This document shows, piece by piece, positions 46,207-54,994 of a stretch of DNA of 64,000 nt (its first letter is position 1; every line of letters starts with the position of its first letter). Made by a program: the position numbers and the translations under genes. Source of the DNA: Zooshikella harenae (GTDB lineage Bacteria > Pseudomonadota > Gammaproteobacteria > Pseudomonadales > Zooshikellaceae); assembly GCF_018837975.1 (NCBI RefSeq), contig NZ_JAGSOY010000021.1:1-64000 (forward strand), written 5' to 3'. A model generated the notes under the pieces. It did no database searches and had not been told where the DNA came from. It was given only the letters and a program-made list of their open reading frames with translations.

Positions 46207-47220
46207 TTATTGTGGGTATATCCTAGGTTCTATTTCCATTCTTACTGAAAAACGCAGCCATACTTGTTGCTGAATATCCCATGCTAAAGACAGCAAATCT
46301 TCAACATAGCCTTCCCCAAAATGAACTAAAACCAAGGCTTGCTGTTTATACACACCCACATTACCTTTGCGTATTCCTTTAAAACCACACTGGTCAATTA
46401 GCCAGCCTGCTGCAAGCTTCCAATCCCCTTCCCCTACCGAATAAGCAACTAAGTTGGGAAAATTTTCCTTTAACGCCTGATAGTGATCTTCAGAAATAAT
46501 TGGATTTTTAAAAAAACTACCCACATTACCTAAATTCTGAGGATCTGGCAGTTTAGCTTCTCGGACTTTGACAATATAGTCACTTAACTGCAACGCTGTC
46601 TCTGCTTGACTATCATGTAGCCCCATATAAGACAGATTCGGCTTAAAATGCGATGACAAACAAAAAGCAACTTCGGTAATCACTATTTGATCTCTTAGCT
46701 GCTGCTTAAAAATACTATCGCGATAACCAAACACACAATCACTCGCCTTTAACTGGACGACTTTGCCCGAAGCAATATCAATGTAACGCACCCAGTCAAT
46801 CAGATCTTTAACTTCTACCCCATAAGCTCCAATATTTTGAATAGGGCTAGCACCAACAGTGCCAGGAATTAAAGATAGATTTTCTAAACCATAAGCTCCT
46901 TGGTCTAATGCCCAACGCACAAAACCATGCCAATTTTCACCTGCAGCCCCATAAACCATCAACTGTCCATCAGCACCATACTCCATGCGCCGCCCTTGCA
47001 AACAAACACGCATGACAATTCCAGCAAAATCTTTAGCAAAAATAGTATTACTACCCTCCCCCAAAGGAAGAACAGGTAAGTCATGCTGTCTGGCAAAAGA
47101 GAGAACTTGATGAATATCCTCTTCACTAAAAACATCAATGATACCTTGGGCTTTGACTTCAAAACCCAGGGTATGCCATGGCTTAAGGGAAGCAGGTTGT
47201 AATGTTAGCTGACCTATCAC
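46207..47220 (-). CDS. murB: UDP-N-acetylenolpyruvoylglucosamine reductase
   Basis: The start is taken as GTG at 47220, overlapping the phosphatase stop (GTGA) and preceded by AGGA eight bases upstream; a TTG eight codons earlier is less likely. The 337-residue flavoprotein has LPLGEGSNTIFAKDFAGIVMRV, GLENLSLIPGTVGASPIQNIGAYGVEVKDL, FGYRDSIFKQQLRDQIVITEVAFCL, and GNVGSFFKNPIIS with the catalytic Ser. FKGIRKGNVGVYKQQALVLVH gives the type I C-terminus. It performs the second committed step of peptidoglycan precursor synthesis. It is coupled to the phosphatase gene. Confidence 0.96.
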   Translation of the reverse strand: MIGQLTLQPASLKPWHTLGFEVKAQGIIDVFSEEDIHQVLSFARQHDLPVLPLGEGSNTIFAKDFAGIVMRVCLQGRRMEYGADGQLMVYGAAGENWHGFVRWALDQGAYGLENLSLIPGTVGASPIQNIGAYGVEVKDLIDWVRYIDIASGKVVQLKASDCVFGYRDSIFKQQLRDQIVITEVAFCLSSHFKPNLSYMGLHDSQAETALQLSDYIVKVREAKLPDPQNLGNVGSFFKNPIISEDHYQALKENFPNLVAYSVGEGDWKLAAGWLIDQCGFKGIRKGNVGVYKQQALVLVHFGEGYVEDLLSLAWDIQQQVWLRFSVRMEIEPRIYPQ

Positions 47221-47696
47221 AATGGAATCCTGTACTGCTGACAAATATGCTGAAGCAGTCCTCTTGCCCCTTGCTCAACAAGGTCAAGTACGTCACTGAA
47301 GCCATCTGGACCACCATAGTAAGGGTCAGGTACTTCCAGCTGATTCACACCAGAATAATTTAAAAATAACTGTAAGTTTTGCTCATATCCCTGAGGACAC
47401 AACTCACGTAAGCAGGCTAAATTACTCTTATCCATAGCAAGAACAAAGTCTGTTGAAAAAAAATCTTCCAGGTTAAACTGCTGGGCCCGAATCATTGATA
47501 AGTCATAGCCTCTGGCAGCAGCAACCTGCTGACTGCGCGCATCCGGCTGTTCTCCAATATGGTAAGCAGAGGTCCCCGCCGAAGCGACCTCTATTGTATC
47601 TGCCAAGCTATTACTCTCTACCATAGACTGAAAAACACCATGAGCTGTTGGTGATCGACAGATATTACCCAGGCACACAAACATTACCTTAATCAA
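47217..47696 (-). CDS. low-molecular-weight protein-tyrosine phosphatase
   Basis: The likely start is TTG at 47696, two bases after the kdsB stop, with AGGGGAA upstream inside the end of kdsB; it yields MIKVMFVCLGNICRSPTAHG, the normal family beginning. A start at 47684 (ATG) would cut the first strand. The 159-residue protein has the phosphate loop CLGNICRSPTA (C-x5-R), SAGTSAYHIGEQPDARSQQVA, and the acid motif VPDPYYGG. It acts on phosphotyrosine, possibly on a polysaccharide tyrosine kinase, though none is seen here. The kdsB-ptp-murB order is conserved in pseudomonads. Confidence 0.93.
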   Translation of the reverse strand: MIKVMFVCLGNICRSPTAHGVFQSMVESNSLADTIEVASAGTSAYHIGEQPDARSQQVAAARGYDLSMIRAQQFNLEDFFSTDFVLAMDKSNLACLRELCPQGYEQNLQLFLNYSGVNQLEVPDPYYGGPDGFSDVLDLVEQGARGLLQHICQQYRIPL

Positions 47697-47698
47697 TT

Positions 47699-48475
47699 CT
47701 ATTCCCCTAACAGCTGACAAACTCGCTGTAAATCATCTTGCGTATCAACACCTCGAGGAGGTGTTACCAACGCTTGTGCAACATGAATTTTCTTTCCATG
47801 CCACAGCACACGTAATTGCTCCAATGCCTCAGTACGCTCTAACAGGCAGCTTCCCCAGGAAACAAAGTCATTTAGCAAGCTGACTCGATAAGCATATATA
47901 CCAATATGATGTGATACAGGTAAACCAGGAGGCAGTGCTTGTTGCTGAGCTGAAAACTCATCTCTTGGCCAGGGTATGGGCGCTCTTGAAAAATACATTG
48001 CATGCTGCTTCGCATCTGTCACAACTTTTACCACATTCGGGTTTTGCATCATTTCCAGCTCATTAATTGGCTGGCAAAGTGTCGCCATCACCGCATCACG
48101 ATCATTGCGTAAGTTATGTGCTACCTGATCAATCAGTGCTGGAGGAATAAGTGGCTCATCACCCTGAACGTTCACCACAACAGCATCATCATCCAGACCT
48201 AGTGCACTTGCAGCCTGCTGCAGTCGATCAGTACCTGAAGGGTGGTCAGCATCTGTTAAACAGACTTCAGCATCAAACTTTTGGGCAGCAGTGACAATAT
48301 CAGGATGATCTGTTGCAATAACCACCCGCTGAGCATTACTAGCACAAGCTTGCTCATAAACACGCTGAATCATTGGTTTTCCCGCAATATCAGCCAATGG
48401 CTTTGCTGGCAAACGGCTTGACGCATAACGTGCGGGAATAATAACGGTGTAGTCCGTTGAGTTCATATGTGTCAT
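47699..48475 (-). CDS. kdsB: 3-deoxy-manno-octulosonate cytidylyltransferase
   Basis: The ATG at 48475 is chosen (258 residues); the ATG three codons later is equally possible, since no strong binding site is visible. The enzyme activates KDO to CMP-KDO for lipopolysaccharide. Motifs are [84 protein letters not shown] and [12 protein letters not shown]. It lies in the exbD-lpxK-ycaR-kdsB order that is common in the class. Confidence 0.97.
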   Translation of the reverse strand: MTHMNSTDYTVIIPARYASSRLPAKPLADIAGKPMIQRVYEQACASNAQRVVIATDHPDIVTAAQKFDAEVCLTDADHPSGTDRLQQAASALGLDDDAVVVNVQGDEPLIPPALIDQVAHNLRNDRDAVMATLCQPINELEMMQNPNVVKVVTDAKQHAMYFSRAPIPWPRDEFSAQQQALPPGLPVSHHIGIYAYRVSLLNDFVSWGSCLLERTEALEQLRVLWHGKKIHVAQALVTPPRGVDTQDDLQRVCQLLGE

Positions 48476-48509
48476 CAAATCTAGTGGAGTTAATTAAACC
48501 AATTTTCTA

Positions 48510-48698
48510 TTATTTTTTTTGAAGCCGCTCTTCAGTTGAGAGTGTTCTGGCTTCAGACTCAAGCATTACAGGAATATCGTCACGGATGGGAAATGCAAGT
48601 CCATCCTGTCTACATACCAGTTCCTGTTGCTCACGGGCATAATATAATGCCCCCTTACAAAGTGGACAGGCCAATATTTCAAACAGTTTTTTATCCAT
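48510..48698 (-). CDS. ycaR: Trm112-family protein (YcaR)
   Basis: The start at 48698 has AAGGAG eight bases upstream. The 62-residue product [40 protein letters not shown] is the YcaR/Trm112 family. Three cysteines (C11, C14, C32) are visible, so the zinc site is incomplete or the protein is of the metal-poor bacterial kind. Trm112 proteins activate methyltransferases; the bacterial role is not settled. It sits between lpxK and kdsB, as in E. coli. Confidence 0.95.
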   Translation of the reverse strand: MDKKLFEILACPLCKGALYYAREQQELVCRQDGLAFPIRDDIPVMLESEARTLSTEERLQKK

Positions 48699-48799
48699 TC
48701 TGCTCACTCCTTATCAGTTCGCTATTTTCTTGCTAACCCAAAAAGTTACATTTGTTTATATGTTCTTGCTGTAACCCATACTAAGAGCAAGACAACCGA

Positions 48800-49795
48800 T
48801 TAAACAACAGCTGCAGTTTTCGCTAACAATGATGCCCAAAATACCTCAGGTAGTTCAGCTTCAACTGCAAGACACCAAAAACGCTCACTGGCAAATGTAT
48901 GGCATTTTACGGCATCTTTTGTGGTCATTATAATAGGATGATCACTATCAAATATTAAATCCTCTACTTTATACTGATGATGATCAGCAAACACATGCTC
49001 TTTAGGCTTAATTCCAAGGTCAGCTAAGGTGTTAAAAAATCGATGTGGATTACCAATTCCTGCAACAGCTTCAACGGTTTTCCCCCACCACTGACTGACA
49101 TTACAGACCTCACCTGTCTTCAAATTATAAAGCCTGACAGGATGCAGCTGCATTTCATGGACAGGAACAGGTAATTTTTTTTCAGGTAGATAAGAACCAT
49201 TACAAATCACAAAATCGACTGAGCGTAACCTTTCAACAGGTTCTCTAAGAGGCCCCATAGGTAAACAATGCCCATTACCCATACCACGCTGTCCATCAAT
49301 GACCACCACCTCAATATCTCGTGGTAGACGATAGTGCTGTAAACCATCATCAGCAATGATCATATCAACTGCATATTGTTCTATCAGGTACTGTGCCGCT
49401 TGATACCGATGGGGATCAACAATCACAGGCACCTTTGTCATTTGCCTTAACATAAGTGGTTCATCACCACATATCAAAGCACTGGTTTGCTCATTAACAT
49501 CTAAGGGATACTGAGCAGCATGACCACCATATCCCCGACTAATAATACCTACCTGTAATCCCTGCTGCTGTAATTTCTGAACAATAGCAGCAACCACAGG
49601 GGTTTTCCCTGTACCACCCACAGTAATATTACCAACAATAATAACTGGTTTAGACAAAGCGGGAGGGGGTAAGGATAAAAAGCGTTTTCGACGTTGATGG
49701 GCAATACACTTAAATAGATAACTCAATGGGTATAAAGGATAGAGCCACTTACTTCCCTGATACCAGGCTTGAGTTATATACTGTTTTATTGACAT
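48800..49795 (-). CDS. lpxK: tetraacyldisaccharide 4'-kinase
   Basis: This 331-residue membrane-associated kinase phosphorylates the lipid A disaccharide. The N-terminal membrane segment (KWLYPLYPLSYLFKCIAHQRRK) is followed by the P-loop PVIIVGNITVGGTGKTPVVAAIVQKL, SRGYGG, GDEPLMLRQMTKVPVIVDP, MIIADDGLQHYRLPRDIEVVVIDGQRG, GNGHCLPMGPLREP and FADHHQYK. These are complete LpxK motifs. It starts 17 bases after a strong hairpin that overlaps the exbD stop, so no room exists for its own promoter just upstream. Confidence 0.96.
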   Translation of the reverse strand: MSIKQYITQAWYQGSKWLYPLYPLSYLFKCIAHQRRKRFLSLPPPALSKPVIIVGNITVGGTGKTPVVAAIVQKLQQQGLQVGIISRGYGGHAAQYPLDVNEQTSALICGDEPLMLRQMTKVPVIVDPHRYQAAQYLIEQYAVDMIIADDGLQHYRLPRDIEVVVIDGQRGMGNGHCLPMGPLREPVERLRSVDFVICNGSYLPEKKLPVPVHEMQLHPVRLYNLKTGEVCNVSQWWGKTVEAVAGIGNPHRFFNTLADLGIKPKEHVFADHHQYKVEDLIFDSDHPIIMTTKDAVKCHTFASERFWCLAVEAELPEVFWASLLAKTAAVV

Positions 49796-49812
49796 TAAAA
49801 AACTCGGCGCAA

Positions 49813-49845
49813 AATTAAAAGGGCTTTTATAAAGCCCTTTTAATT
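49813..49845 (-). terminator. strong hairpin at the exbD stop codon, in front of lpxK
   Basis: AATTAAAAGGGCTT (49813-49826) and AAGCCCTTTTAATT (49832-49845) form a perfect 14-bp stem with a 5-nt loop. On the minus strand it is followed by T-rich sequence, as in a terminator. It overlaps the stop codon of exbD and ends 18 bases before the lpxK ATG. Confidence 0.75.
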
Positions 49846-50272
49846 ATGGAGATGACTCTTCTACTTTTTGCTTTGTGGTTACGCGTAAATGAACAAAACC
49901 CATTTGCCCTGCTGCATCCATTGCGGTTACTACAGCTTGATAAGGGGTATTAGCATCAGCAGTAATGACTAGTGGTAAACTGGTGTCACCATTAGATACC
50001 TTTTGCAAAGCATTTTTAATTGTGGCTATAGAATTATTGACAAGCGCCTGGGAGTTAACAGCATAATTCCCCTGCTTGCTGATCAATATTTCAATTTGCT
50101 TAGGTTGCTCAGCCACTTGATTGCCTGAGGCTTCAGGTAGATCGATTTCCAGGTGAGACTCTTTAGTAAACGTAGTCGTGACCATAAAGAAAATCAGCAA
50201 TAAAAAAACCACGTCTATCAAAGGCGTCAAGTTGACGGTAACATCTTCCCTGGACTGACGCTGGAATTTCAC
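49844..50272 (-). CDS. exbD: ExbD/TolR-family biopolymer transport protein
   Basis: The 142-residue protein begins MKFQRQSREDVTVNLTPLIDVVFLLLIFFMVTTTF, giving one N-terminal membrane helix with the essential aspartate (DVVFLLLIF), followed by a periplasmic domain (LEIDLPEASG, ILISKQGNYAVNSQAL, VITADANTPYQAVVTAMDAAGQMGF). Its start overlaps the exbB stop (GTGA). In this locus the pair is usually annotated ExbB/ExbD-like; no TonB gene follows, so energy for another envelope process or a shared TonB is possible. Confidence 0.93.
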   Translation of the reverse strand: MKFQRQSREDVTVNLTPLIDVVFLLLIFFMVTTTFTKESHLEIDLPEASGNQVAEQPKQIEILISKQGNYAVNSQALVNNSIATIKNALQKVSNGDTSLPLVITADANTPYQAVVTAMDAAGQMGFVHLRVTTKQKVEESSP

Positions 50273-50907
50273 TGCTTGCCTACCTCGCTATAGTCCACTT
50301 CACGATCACCATGAACCACTTCAACTAACTTTGTTGCCTCTTGTTCCATTGTCACCACTAACTCATCTACGCGGCGAACAAAAAACCGATGGAACATCAG
50401 CGAAGGAATTGCAACGGTTAAGCCTGCTGCAGTAGTAATCAGCGCTTTGGAAATACCACCTGCTAAACTATCAACATTACCTATTGCACTGGCTGCCCCA
50501 ATTTGGTTAAAAACTTCAATCATACCTAACACTGTACCTAATAACCCTAGCAACGGTGCAATTGCAGCAATCGTTCCCAGCGTATTAAGGTAACGTTCTA
50601 ATTCATGGATAACTCGAGCAGCCGCTTCAGAAATACTTTCTTTCATGATCTCTCGACCATGCTTGGAATTGGCTAAACCTGCGGCCAAAATTTCTCCAAG
50701 AGGAGAGTTACTTTTTAACTCTTTAAGCTTCTTAGAATCTAACTGCTTATTTTTGATCCACTTCCAGACTAAGGCTAGAGTATGCTTAGGGGCAATTTTG
50801 GTAGCACGTAACGTCCAAATACGCTCAATACTAATTGCCAATGCCATCACCGAACAAATCAGGATTGGCCACATTAGCCATCCACCGGCTTTGATGATCT
50901 CGAACAC
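50269..50907 (-). CDS. exbB: MotA/TolQ/ExbB proton-channel family protein
   Basis: The 212-residue protein uses a GTG start after AAGGGGAG. Membrane helices are at about 10-30 (GGWLMWPILICSVMALAISI), 110-135 (LNTLGTIAAIAPLLGLLGTVLGMIEVF) and 155-175 (GISKALITTAAGLTVAIPSLM), the ExbB topology. The Thr/Pro-rich third helix is typical. It forms the inner-membrane proton channel with ExbD. The gene lies between comEC and exbD, as in Pseudomonas, and feeds the lpxK-kdsB chain. Confidence 0.93.
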   Translation of the reverse strand: MFEIIKAGGWLMWPILICSVMALAISIERIWTLRATKIAPKHTLALVWKWIKNKQLDSKKLKELKSNSPLGEILAAGLANSKHGREIMKESISEAAARVIHELERYLNTLGTIAAIAPLLGLLGTVLGMIEVFNQIGAASAIGNVDSLAGGISKALITTAAGLTVAIPSLMFHRFFVRRVDELVVTMEQEATKLVEVVHGDREVDYSEVGKQ

Positions 50908-50968
50908 GACTTCTCCCCTTCATTTACATTGCGCACACTCTAACACAAAGTATCCCTTGACCGAATAC

Positions 50969-53278
50969 CTACCAGTTCACTTTTTCAGACCAATAATGCC
51001 GTACATCACGTCGATAAAGTGAAGTAGAAATTAAATCCGATTGAGGGTCATAACTTATCTCTATAGTGCCATCCCGACTGGTTTGAAGCTCCTTACTGGA
51101 TAGCAGGTTAATTCTTTTCAATACTGCAGGTGCAGGATGTTTGAATGGATTAAGATAACCCGCAGAAAATACGACAAAAGTCGGTTGTATATGTTTAAGA
51201 AATAGCATAGAAGATGAATATTTACTGCCATGATGTGGTGCGATCAGCACATCAGCCTGTAATTGACTGGCATACTGCTCAACCAAGTGCTGCTCCTCAA
51301 CATAGCCGATATCACCAGGGAGTAGCACACTTAACCCTTCAGCGGACACATGCAGAACACATGAAGCCTTATTATTATTGTTCTTATGTGCGTCTCCACC
51401 CGCTAACATACGGAACTTGACGTTATCCCATTGCCAGTTTTGCCCTGGCAAGCAAGTTGTTACCTTTGGAGAATTAATTCGAAGCTGTTCTGGGGTTCCC
51501 GATATAATGTGTGCAACGGAAAACTGTGAAAGGATATCTTGCACGCCACCACTGTGGTCCTGGTCACCATGACTAATGAGTAAGGTATCAACCACTAACC
51601 AACCTTTGTGCTGTAAGTATGGAGTTAAAACAGCATTTGCTGCGGAAAAACTAGGTGAAAATGCCTTTCCAGTATCATAAATCAGTAAATGACGCTCTGT
51701 TTTTATTACAACCGCTAACCCTTGTCCAACATCTAAAACAGCAATATGAAGCCTACCATTTGGAATATGAGCAGGTTGTACCCAAAAAATAGGCAGCCAC
51801 CAACACCAACCTAACCAGCGACCCGGAAAGCCTGAGGGTAATAACAACCATAACCCACTAACGCAAGCCATAAACAAGGGCAACCCTTGCAACTGCATTG
51901 TTAACTTTGGCGTTATCAGTGAAGCACTCCCGTGGATTCCTGCCAACAAACCTTGTGTAGCTATTGATACAGGCATAACAGCCCATTCAGGAGGAAACGA
52001 TAAAAGGGCTAACAAACTACTCAGCAAGGCCATAGGCAACAAAATAAAACCAAGGTAGGGAATGGCGAGCATATTGATTATAGGACTTAACCAACTCACA
52101 CTCTGCCCTTGGCTATACAGTAAAGGCCATACAGCCAATATCACAACACATTGCGGCCAAATATGCTTAAACATCCACGAAGGTTTACCTGGTCTATTAG
52201 CAAAACGCCAAAGCAAAATCCCTGTAGCTATAAACGAGAACCAAAAACCACTGCTTATCCAAGCTAAAGGATCCCAGGCAATGACACCAGCCAGTGCTGA
52301 TAACCAAAGCGTGACTGGTTTAAACCTTACCCCCGCTAATACACCAGATAATGCAACTGTGACCATGATTAACGCGCGCTGGGTTGGCAGTGAAAAGCCT
52401 GCTAACAACGCATAACTGCAAGCAAAGCTCAGAGCAACGATCGCAGCACAACGTGGACGTGAGATAAATGCCCATGGCCAACTCACTAGACGTCCAACAG
52501 CATGAACTAACAGCCACCCCAATGTAGCCATCAGGCCAATATGTAACCCAGATACAACTAATAAATGAGCAGTTCCTGTCGTACGAAATGCTTGCCAGGT
52601 ATTCGCCTTTAAGTACTGTTTATCACCCAGGAGTAAAGCACTGAGCACATCATGAACGTCAGGTGGCATATAATCACGCCATGATTGAGGCCAGAACCAG
52701 CGAAACCAGTTTACACTATGCTTGGCAGGCTCCAATTGTTGTTGCACCTGACGAATATACCCTACTGCACCAACCTGTTTTTTAAATAAATAACCCTCAT
52801 AGTCCCACGCACCGGGGCTTGCAAAACCATGTGGACGTTTTAGCTTTACTATCCAATGCCATATTTCAGTAGGCTGATAGTCCGCTGAACCTTGATAATC
52901 ACTCAGTAAAATAAACTCAGGAGCAGGTGTAATTTTCTGTTGAGGCGTGGTTAATAAACGTACTTTAACCAATAGCTGCTGGCGGTGATGATCACGCTGT
53001 CGAACTTCAACAATTTCACCTTCAAGTTGCAGCGCTTTTTGTTCAGCACTTTTTGGTAATTGCTGTGCCAAACCGGCATAACCAAAACTATAGCCGCGTA
53101 GTATTCCAAACAACCCTGCCAGAATGATTAGACATAGTATTAATTGGTGACGCAAAAATATACACAATAGGCCGACCACAACAGCAAAAATGCCTATGCT
53201 TAGAGTACTCGGTAGTATTGGGACACACCCAATACCAACGCAACCAGCGATAAAAGCCACTAGAACTTTATGTAACAT
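50969..53278 (-). CDS. comEC: DNA internalization-related competence protein ComEC/Rec2
   Basis: The ATG at 53278 gives 769 residues; a TTG five codons upstream is possible. The order is: N-terminal helices and an OB-like periplasmic domain (about 55-190), the multi-helix competence domain with AFRTTGTAHLLVVSGLHIGLMATLGWLLVH, FSLPTQRALIMVTVALSG and ISSGFWFSFIATGILLW, then a metallo-beta-lactamase-like C-terminus with AVLDVGQGLAVVIKT, YDTGKAFSP, LLISHGDQDHSGGV and LIAPHHGSKYSSS. It forms the inner-membrane channel for single-stranded DNA uptake. Presence with pilZ is compatible with type IV pilus-based natural transformation, though other com genes are not in view. Confidence 0.94.
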   Translation of the reverse strand: MLHKVLVAFIAGCVGIGCVPILPSTLSIGIFAVVVGLLCIFLRHQLILCLIILAGLFGILRGYSFGYAGLAQQLPKSAEQKALQLEGEIVEVRQRDHHRQQLLVKVRLLTTPQQKITPAPEFILLSDYQGSADYQPTEIWHWIVKLKRPHGFASPGAWDYEGYLFKKQVGAVGYIRQVQQQLEPAKHSVNWFRWFWPQSWRDYMPPDVHDVLSALLLGDKQYLKANTWQAFRTTGTAHLLVVSGLHIGLMATLGWLLVHAVGRLVSWPWAFISRPRCAAIVALSFACSYALLAGFSLPTQRALIMVTVALSGVLAGVRFKPVTLWLSALAGVIAWDPLAWISSGFWFSFIATGILLWRFANRPGKPSWMFKHIWPQCVVILAVWPLLYSQGQSVSWLSPIINMLAIPYLGFILLPMALLSSLLALLSFPPEWAVMPVSIATQGLLAGIHGSASLITPKLTMQLQGLPLFMACVSGLWLLLPSGFPGRWLGWCWWLPIFWVQPAHIPNGRLHIAVLDVGQGLAVVIKTERHLLIYDTGKAFSPSFSAANAVLTPYLQHKGWLVVDTLLISHGDQDHSGGVQDILSQFSVAHIISGTPEQLRINSPKVTTCLPGQNWQWDNVKFRMLAGGDAHKNNNNKASCVLHVSAEGLSVLLPGDIGYVEEQHLVEQYASQLQADVLIAPHHGSKYSSSMLFLKHIQPTFVVFSAGYLNPFKHPAPAVLKRINLLSSKELQTSRDGTIEISYDPQSDLISTSLYRRDVRHYWSEKVNW

Positions 53279-53349
53279 ATTGGTATAGCGCAAACTTTAC
53301 AGGCATAATACCCCAGCTTTTGACAGTATTTGGTTAGTTGAGCCCTTTC

Positions 53350-53880
53350 ATGCCAAAGAAATTTATCCGTCGATTTTTACCTAGCCCCGACAAAATTAAA
53401 GACAATCGTTCTCTTCGTTATCTTGGAGATCGAATTCATGATCCAAACCTATGGCATTTAAATCGACGATCTGTTGCTGGCGCTTTTTTTGTGGGTATTT
53501 TCTGTGCGCTGTTACCCATTCCGATGCAAATGCTGATCGCTGGCGTCTTAGCAATGCTAGTGCGTTGTAACCTGCCAATTTCTGTTGTATTGGTCTGGAT
53601 TACCAACCCTATCACTATGCCTGCCATTTTTTACTTCACCTATAAAATTGGCTGTTACCTTTTGGGCACACCAGTAAGTGATATAGAATTCACCATGACT
53701 GTAGAATGGTTTGAGCATGAACTTGGGCGTATTTGGCAACCACTTTATTTTGGCTCTATTATTACAGGACTATTTTTAGGTGCTGTGAGCTACTTAACTA
53801 TTCGCCTCTACTGGCGTTGGCATGTTACCCGTAGTTGGCACAGTCGAAAGCTACGCAAAACGCGACAGCAAAACCATTAG
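53350..53880 (+). CDS. DUF2062 membrane protein
   Basis: The ATG at 53350 gives MPKKFIRRFLPSPDKIKDNRSLRYLGDRIHDPNLW; an upstream TTG four codons earlier is possible. The 176-residue protein carries DUF2062 features: LWHLNRRSVAGAFFVGIFCALLPIPMQMLIAGVLAMLVRCNLPISVVLVWITNPIT (given here only as a region, residues about 35-90), a further helix near 90-100, and a C-terminal membrane segment (YFGSIITGLFLGAVSYLTIRLY) with a basic tail. Function is not known. It is divergent from comEC with a 71-base gap, and a small basic protein gene follows 36 bases downstream, so they may share a transcript. Confidence 0.88.
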   Translation: MPKKFIRRFLPSPDKIKDNRSLRYLGDRIHDPNLWHLNRRSVAGAFFVGIFCALLPIPMQMLIAGVLAMLVRCNLPISVVLVWITNPITMPAIFYFTYKIGCYLLGTPVSDIEFTMTVEWFEHELGRIWQPLYFGSIITGLFLGAVSYLTIRLYWRWHVTRSWHSRKLRKTRQQNH

Positions 53881-53916
53881 CGTCTTTAAACCAACAATTT
53901 GATGTAGTTGAGTGTT

Positions 53917-54225
53917 ATGAGAAAAGGTTACCAAGGTTTCCGTAAAGGTAAGAAGAAAAGTCAGGGTAAAGGCATTTTGGAAGCCATTAACACTGACGGC
54001 CCTCATAAAGAGTGGTTGGGTATGCCTGAATACTATATCCACACCCTGACTGTTGACGGGGAAAACTACAACTATTTATCTGCTGAACAATCCCTTGAGG
54101 TTCAGATTGGCGATATGGTGGTATTTCGTTATGAAGTGGTAGGCAGCAACCGCCGCATCGACAAACGATCCCTGGGAAAAGCCATTGACCCCAGCCAATA
54201 CCAAGCTCCTTCAGATAACGACTAA
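53917..54225 (+). CDS. small basic protein of unknown function, OB-fold-like pattern
   Basis: I do not recognise this gene. The ATG at 53917 gives 102 residues; an in-frame TTG at 53908 is an alternative start. The N-terminus is strongly basic (MRKGYQGFRKGKKKSQGKG). The rest alternates short strands: GILEAINTDG, YYIHTLTVDGENYNYLS, SLEVQIGDMVVFRYEVVG, NRRIDKRSLGKAI. Such a strand pattern, with GDMVVFRYEV near the middle, resembles OB-fold or S1-like small nucleic-acid-binding domains, but this is a guess. No signal peptide or membrane helix is present. It follows the DUF2062 gene and ends in a bidirectional terminator shared with lolD. Confidence 0.65.
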   Translation: MRKGYQGFRKGKKKSQGKGILEAINTDGPHKEWLGMPEYYIHTLTVDGENYNYLSAEQSLEVQIGDMVVFRYEVVGSNRRIDKRSLGKAIDPSQYQAPSDND

Positions 54226-54238
54226 CTGCAACGAGTGC

Positions 54239-54270
54239 AAGAAGCAACCTCAATGAAAGGTTTGCTTCTT
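54239..54270. terminator. bidirectional terminator between the 102-residue gene and lolD
   Basis: AAGAAGCAACCT (54239-54250) pairs with AGGTTTGCTTCTT (54258-54270), one base bulged, 13 bases after the stop of the rightward gene and 38 bases before the lolD stop on the other strand. A and T runs flank it. Confidence 0.65.
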
Positions 54271-54307
54271 TACTTACTCAGTGCCAATTGCCGCTCAAAA
54301 GCTGGCA

Positions 54308-54994
54308 TTATGCAGGTTTCAGTTCACCTTCAACCAGCCTCAAAACTCTATCCATTTGATTCGCTAAAGCCAAATCATGCGTCACCACCAAAAAGGCTGT
54401 CTTTGTGGTTTGACTTAGTTCCTGCATTAGCTCATGAATAGTATGTGCCGTATGCTGATCTAAATTTCCTGTAGGTTCATCCAGCATGACACAACAGGGT
54501 TTTGTCACCAGTGCCCTAGCAATCGCCACTCGCTGACGTTCTCCGCCTGACAGTTCTCCTGGTTTATGATCAAGTCTGTGGCTCAACCCAACTCGGGCAA
54601 GCAGCTCTGTTGCCTCCTTTTTGACGGTGTTAAGTTTAACCGTAGAGCGCATTAACAAGGGCATAGCAACATTTTCAAGCGCAGTGAACTCTGATAACAA
54701 ATGGTGGAATTGATAGACAAAACCCAGCTTGCTGTTACGCAATTGTCCACGCTCATTTTCACCCATTGCACTGATCTGCTGGCCATCTAACAGCACCTCA
54801 CCTTCTGTTGGCGTATCTAACCCACCCAACAAGTTCAATAAAGTGGTTTTACCCGAACCAGAACTCCCTACAATTGCGATTCGCTCACCTGCACTAAGCT
54901 GCAAATCCACACTCTTTAGTACTTCAACCTCAGCAGGACCTTCCTGATATCGTTTGACCAACTTTTGACACACTAATACATGCTGATTATTCAT
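54308..54994 (-). CDS. lolD: lipoprotein-releasing system ATP-binding protein
   Basis: The 228-residue ABC ATPase has Walker [22 protein letters not shown], the Q-loop with [25 protein letters not shown] (the Lol-specific YQFHHLL), signature [16 protein letters not shown], Walker [14 protein letters not shown] and VVTHD. The FHHLL variant marks LolD rather than MacB or FtsE. It drives release of outer-membrane lipoproteins from the inner membrane to LolA. The start overlaps the end of the permease gene by eight bases. Confidence 0.96.
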   Translation of the reverse strand: MNNQHVLVCQKLVKRYQEGPAEVEVLKSVDLQLSAGERIAIVGSSGSGKTTLLNLLGGLDTPTEGEVLLDGQQISAMGENERGQLRNSKLGFVYQFHHLLSEFTALENVAMPLLMRSTVKLNTVKKEATELLARVGLSHRLDHKPGELSGGERQRVAIARALVTKPCCVMLDEPTGNLDQHTAHTIHELMQELSQTTKTAFLVVTHDLALANQMDRVLRLVEGELKPA

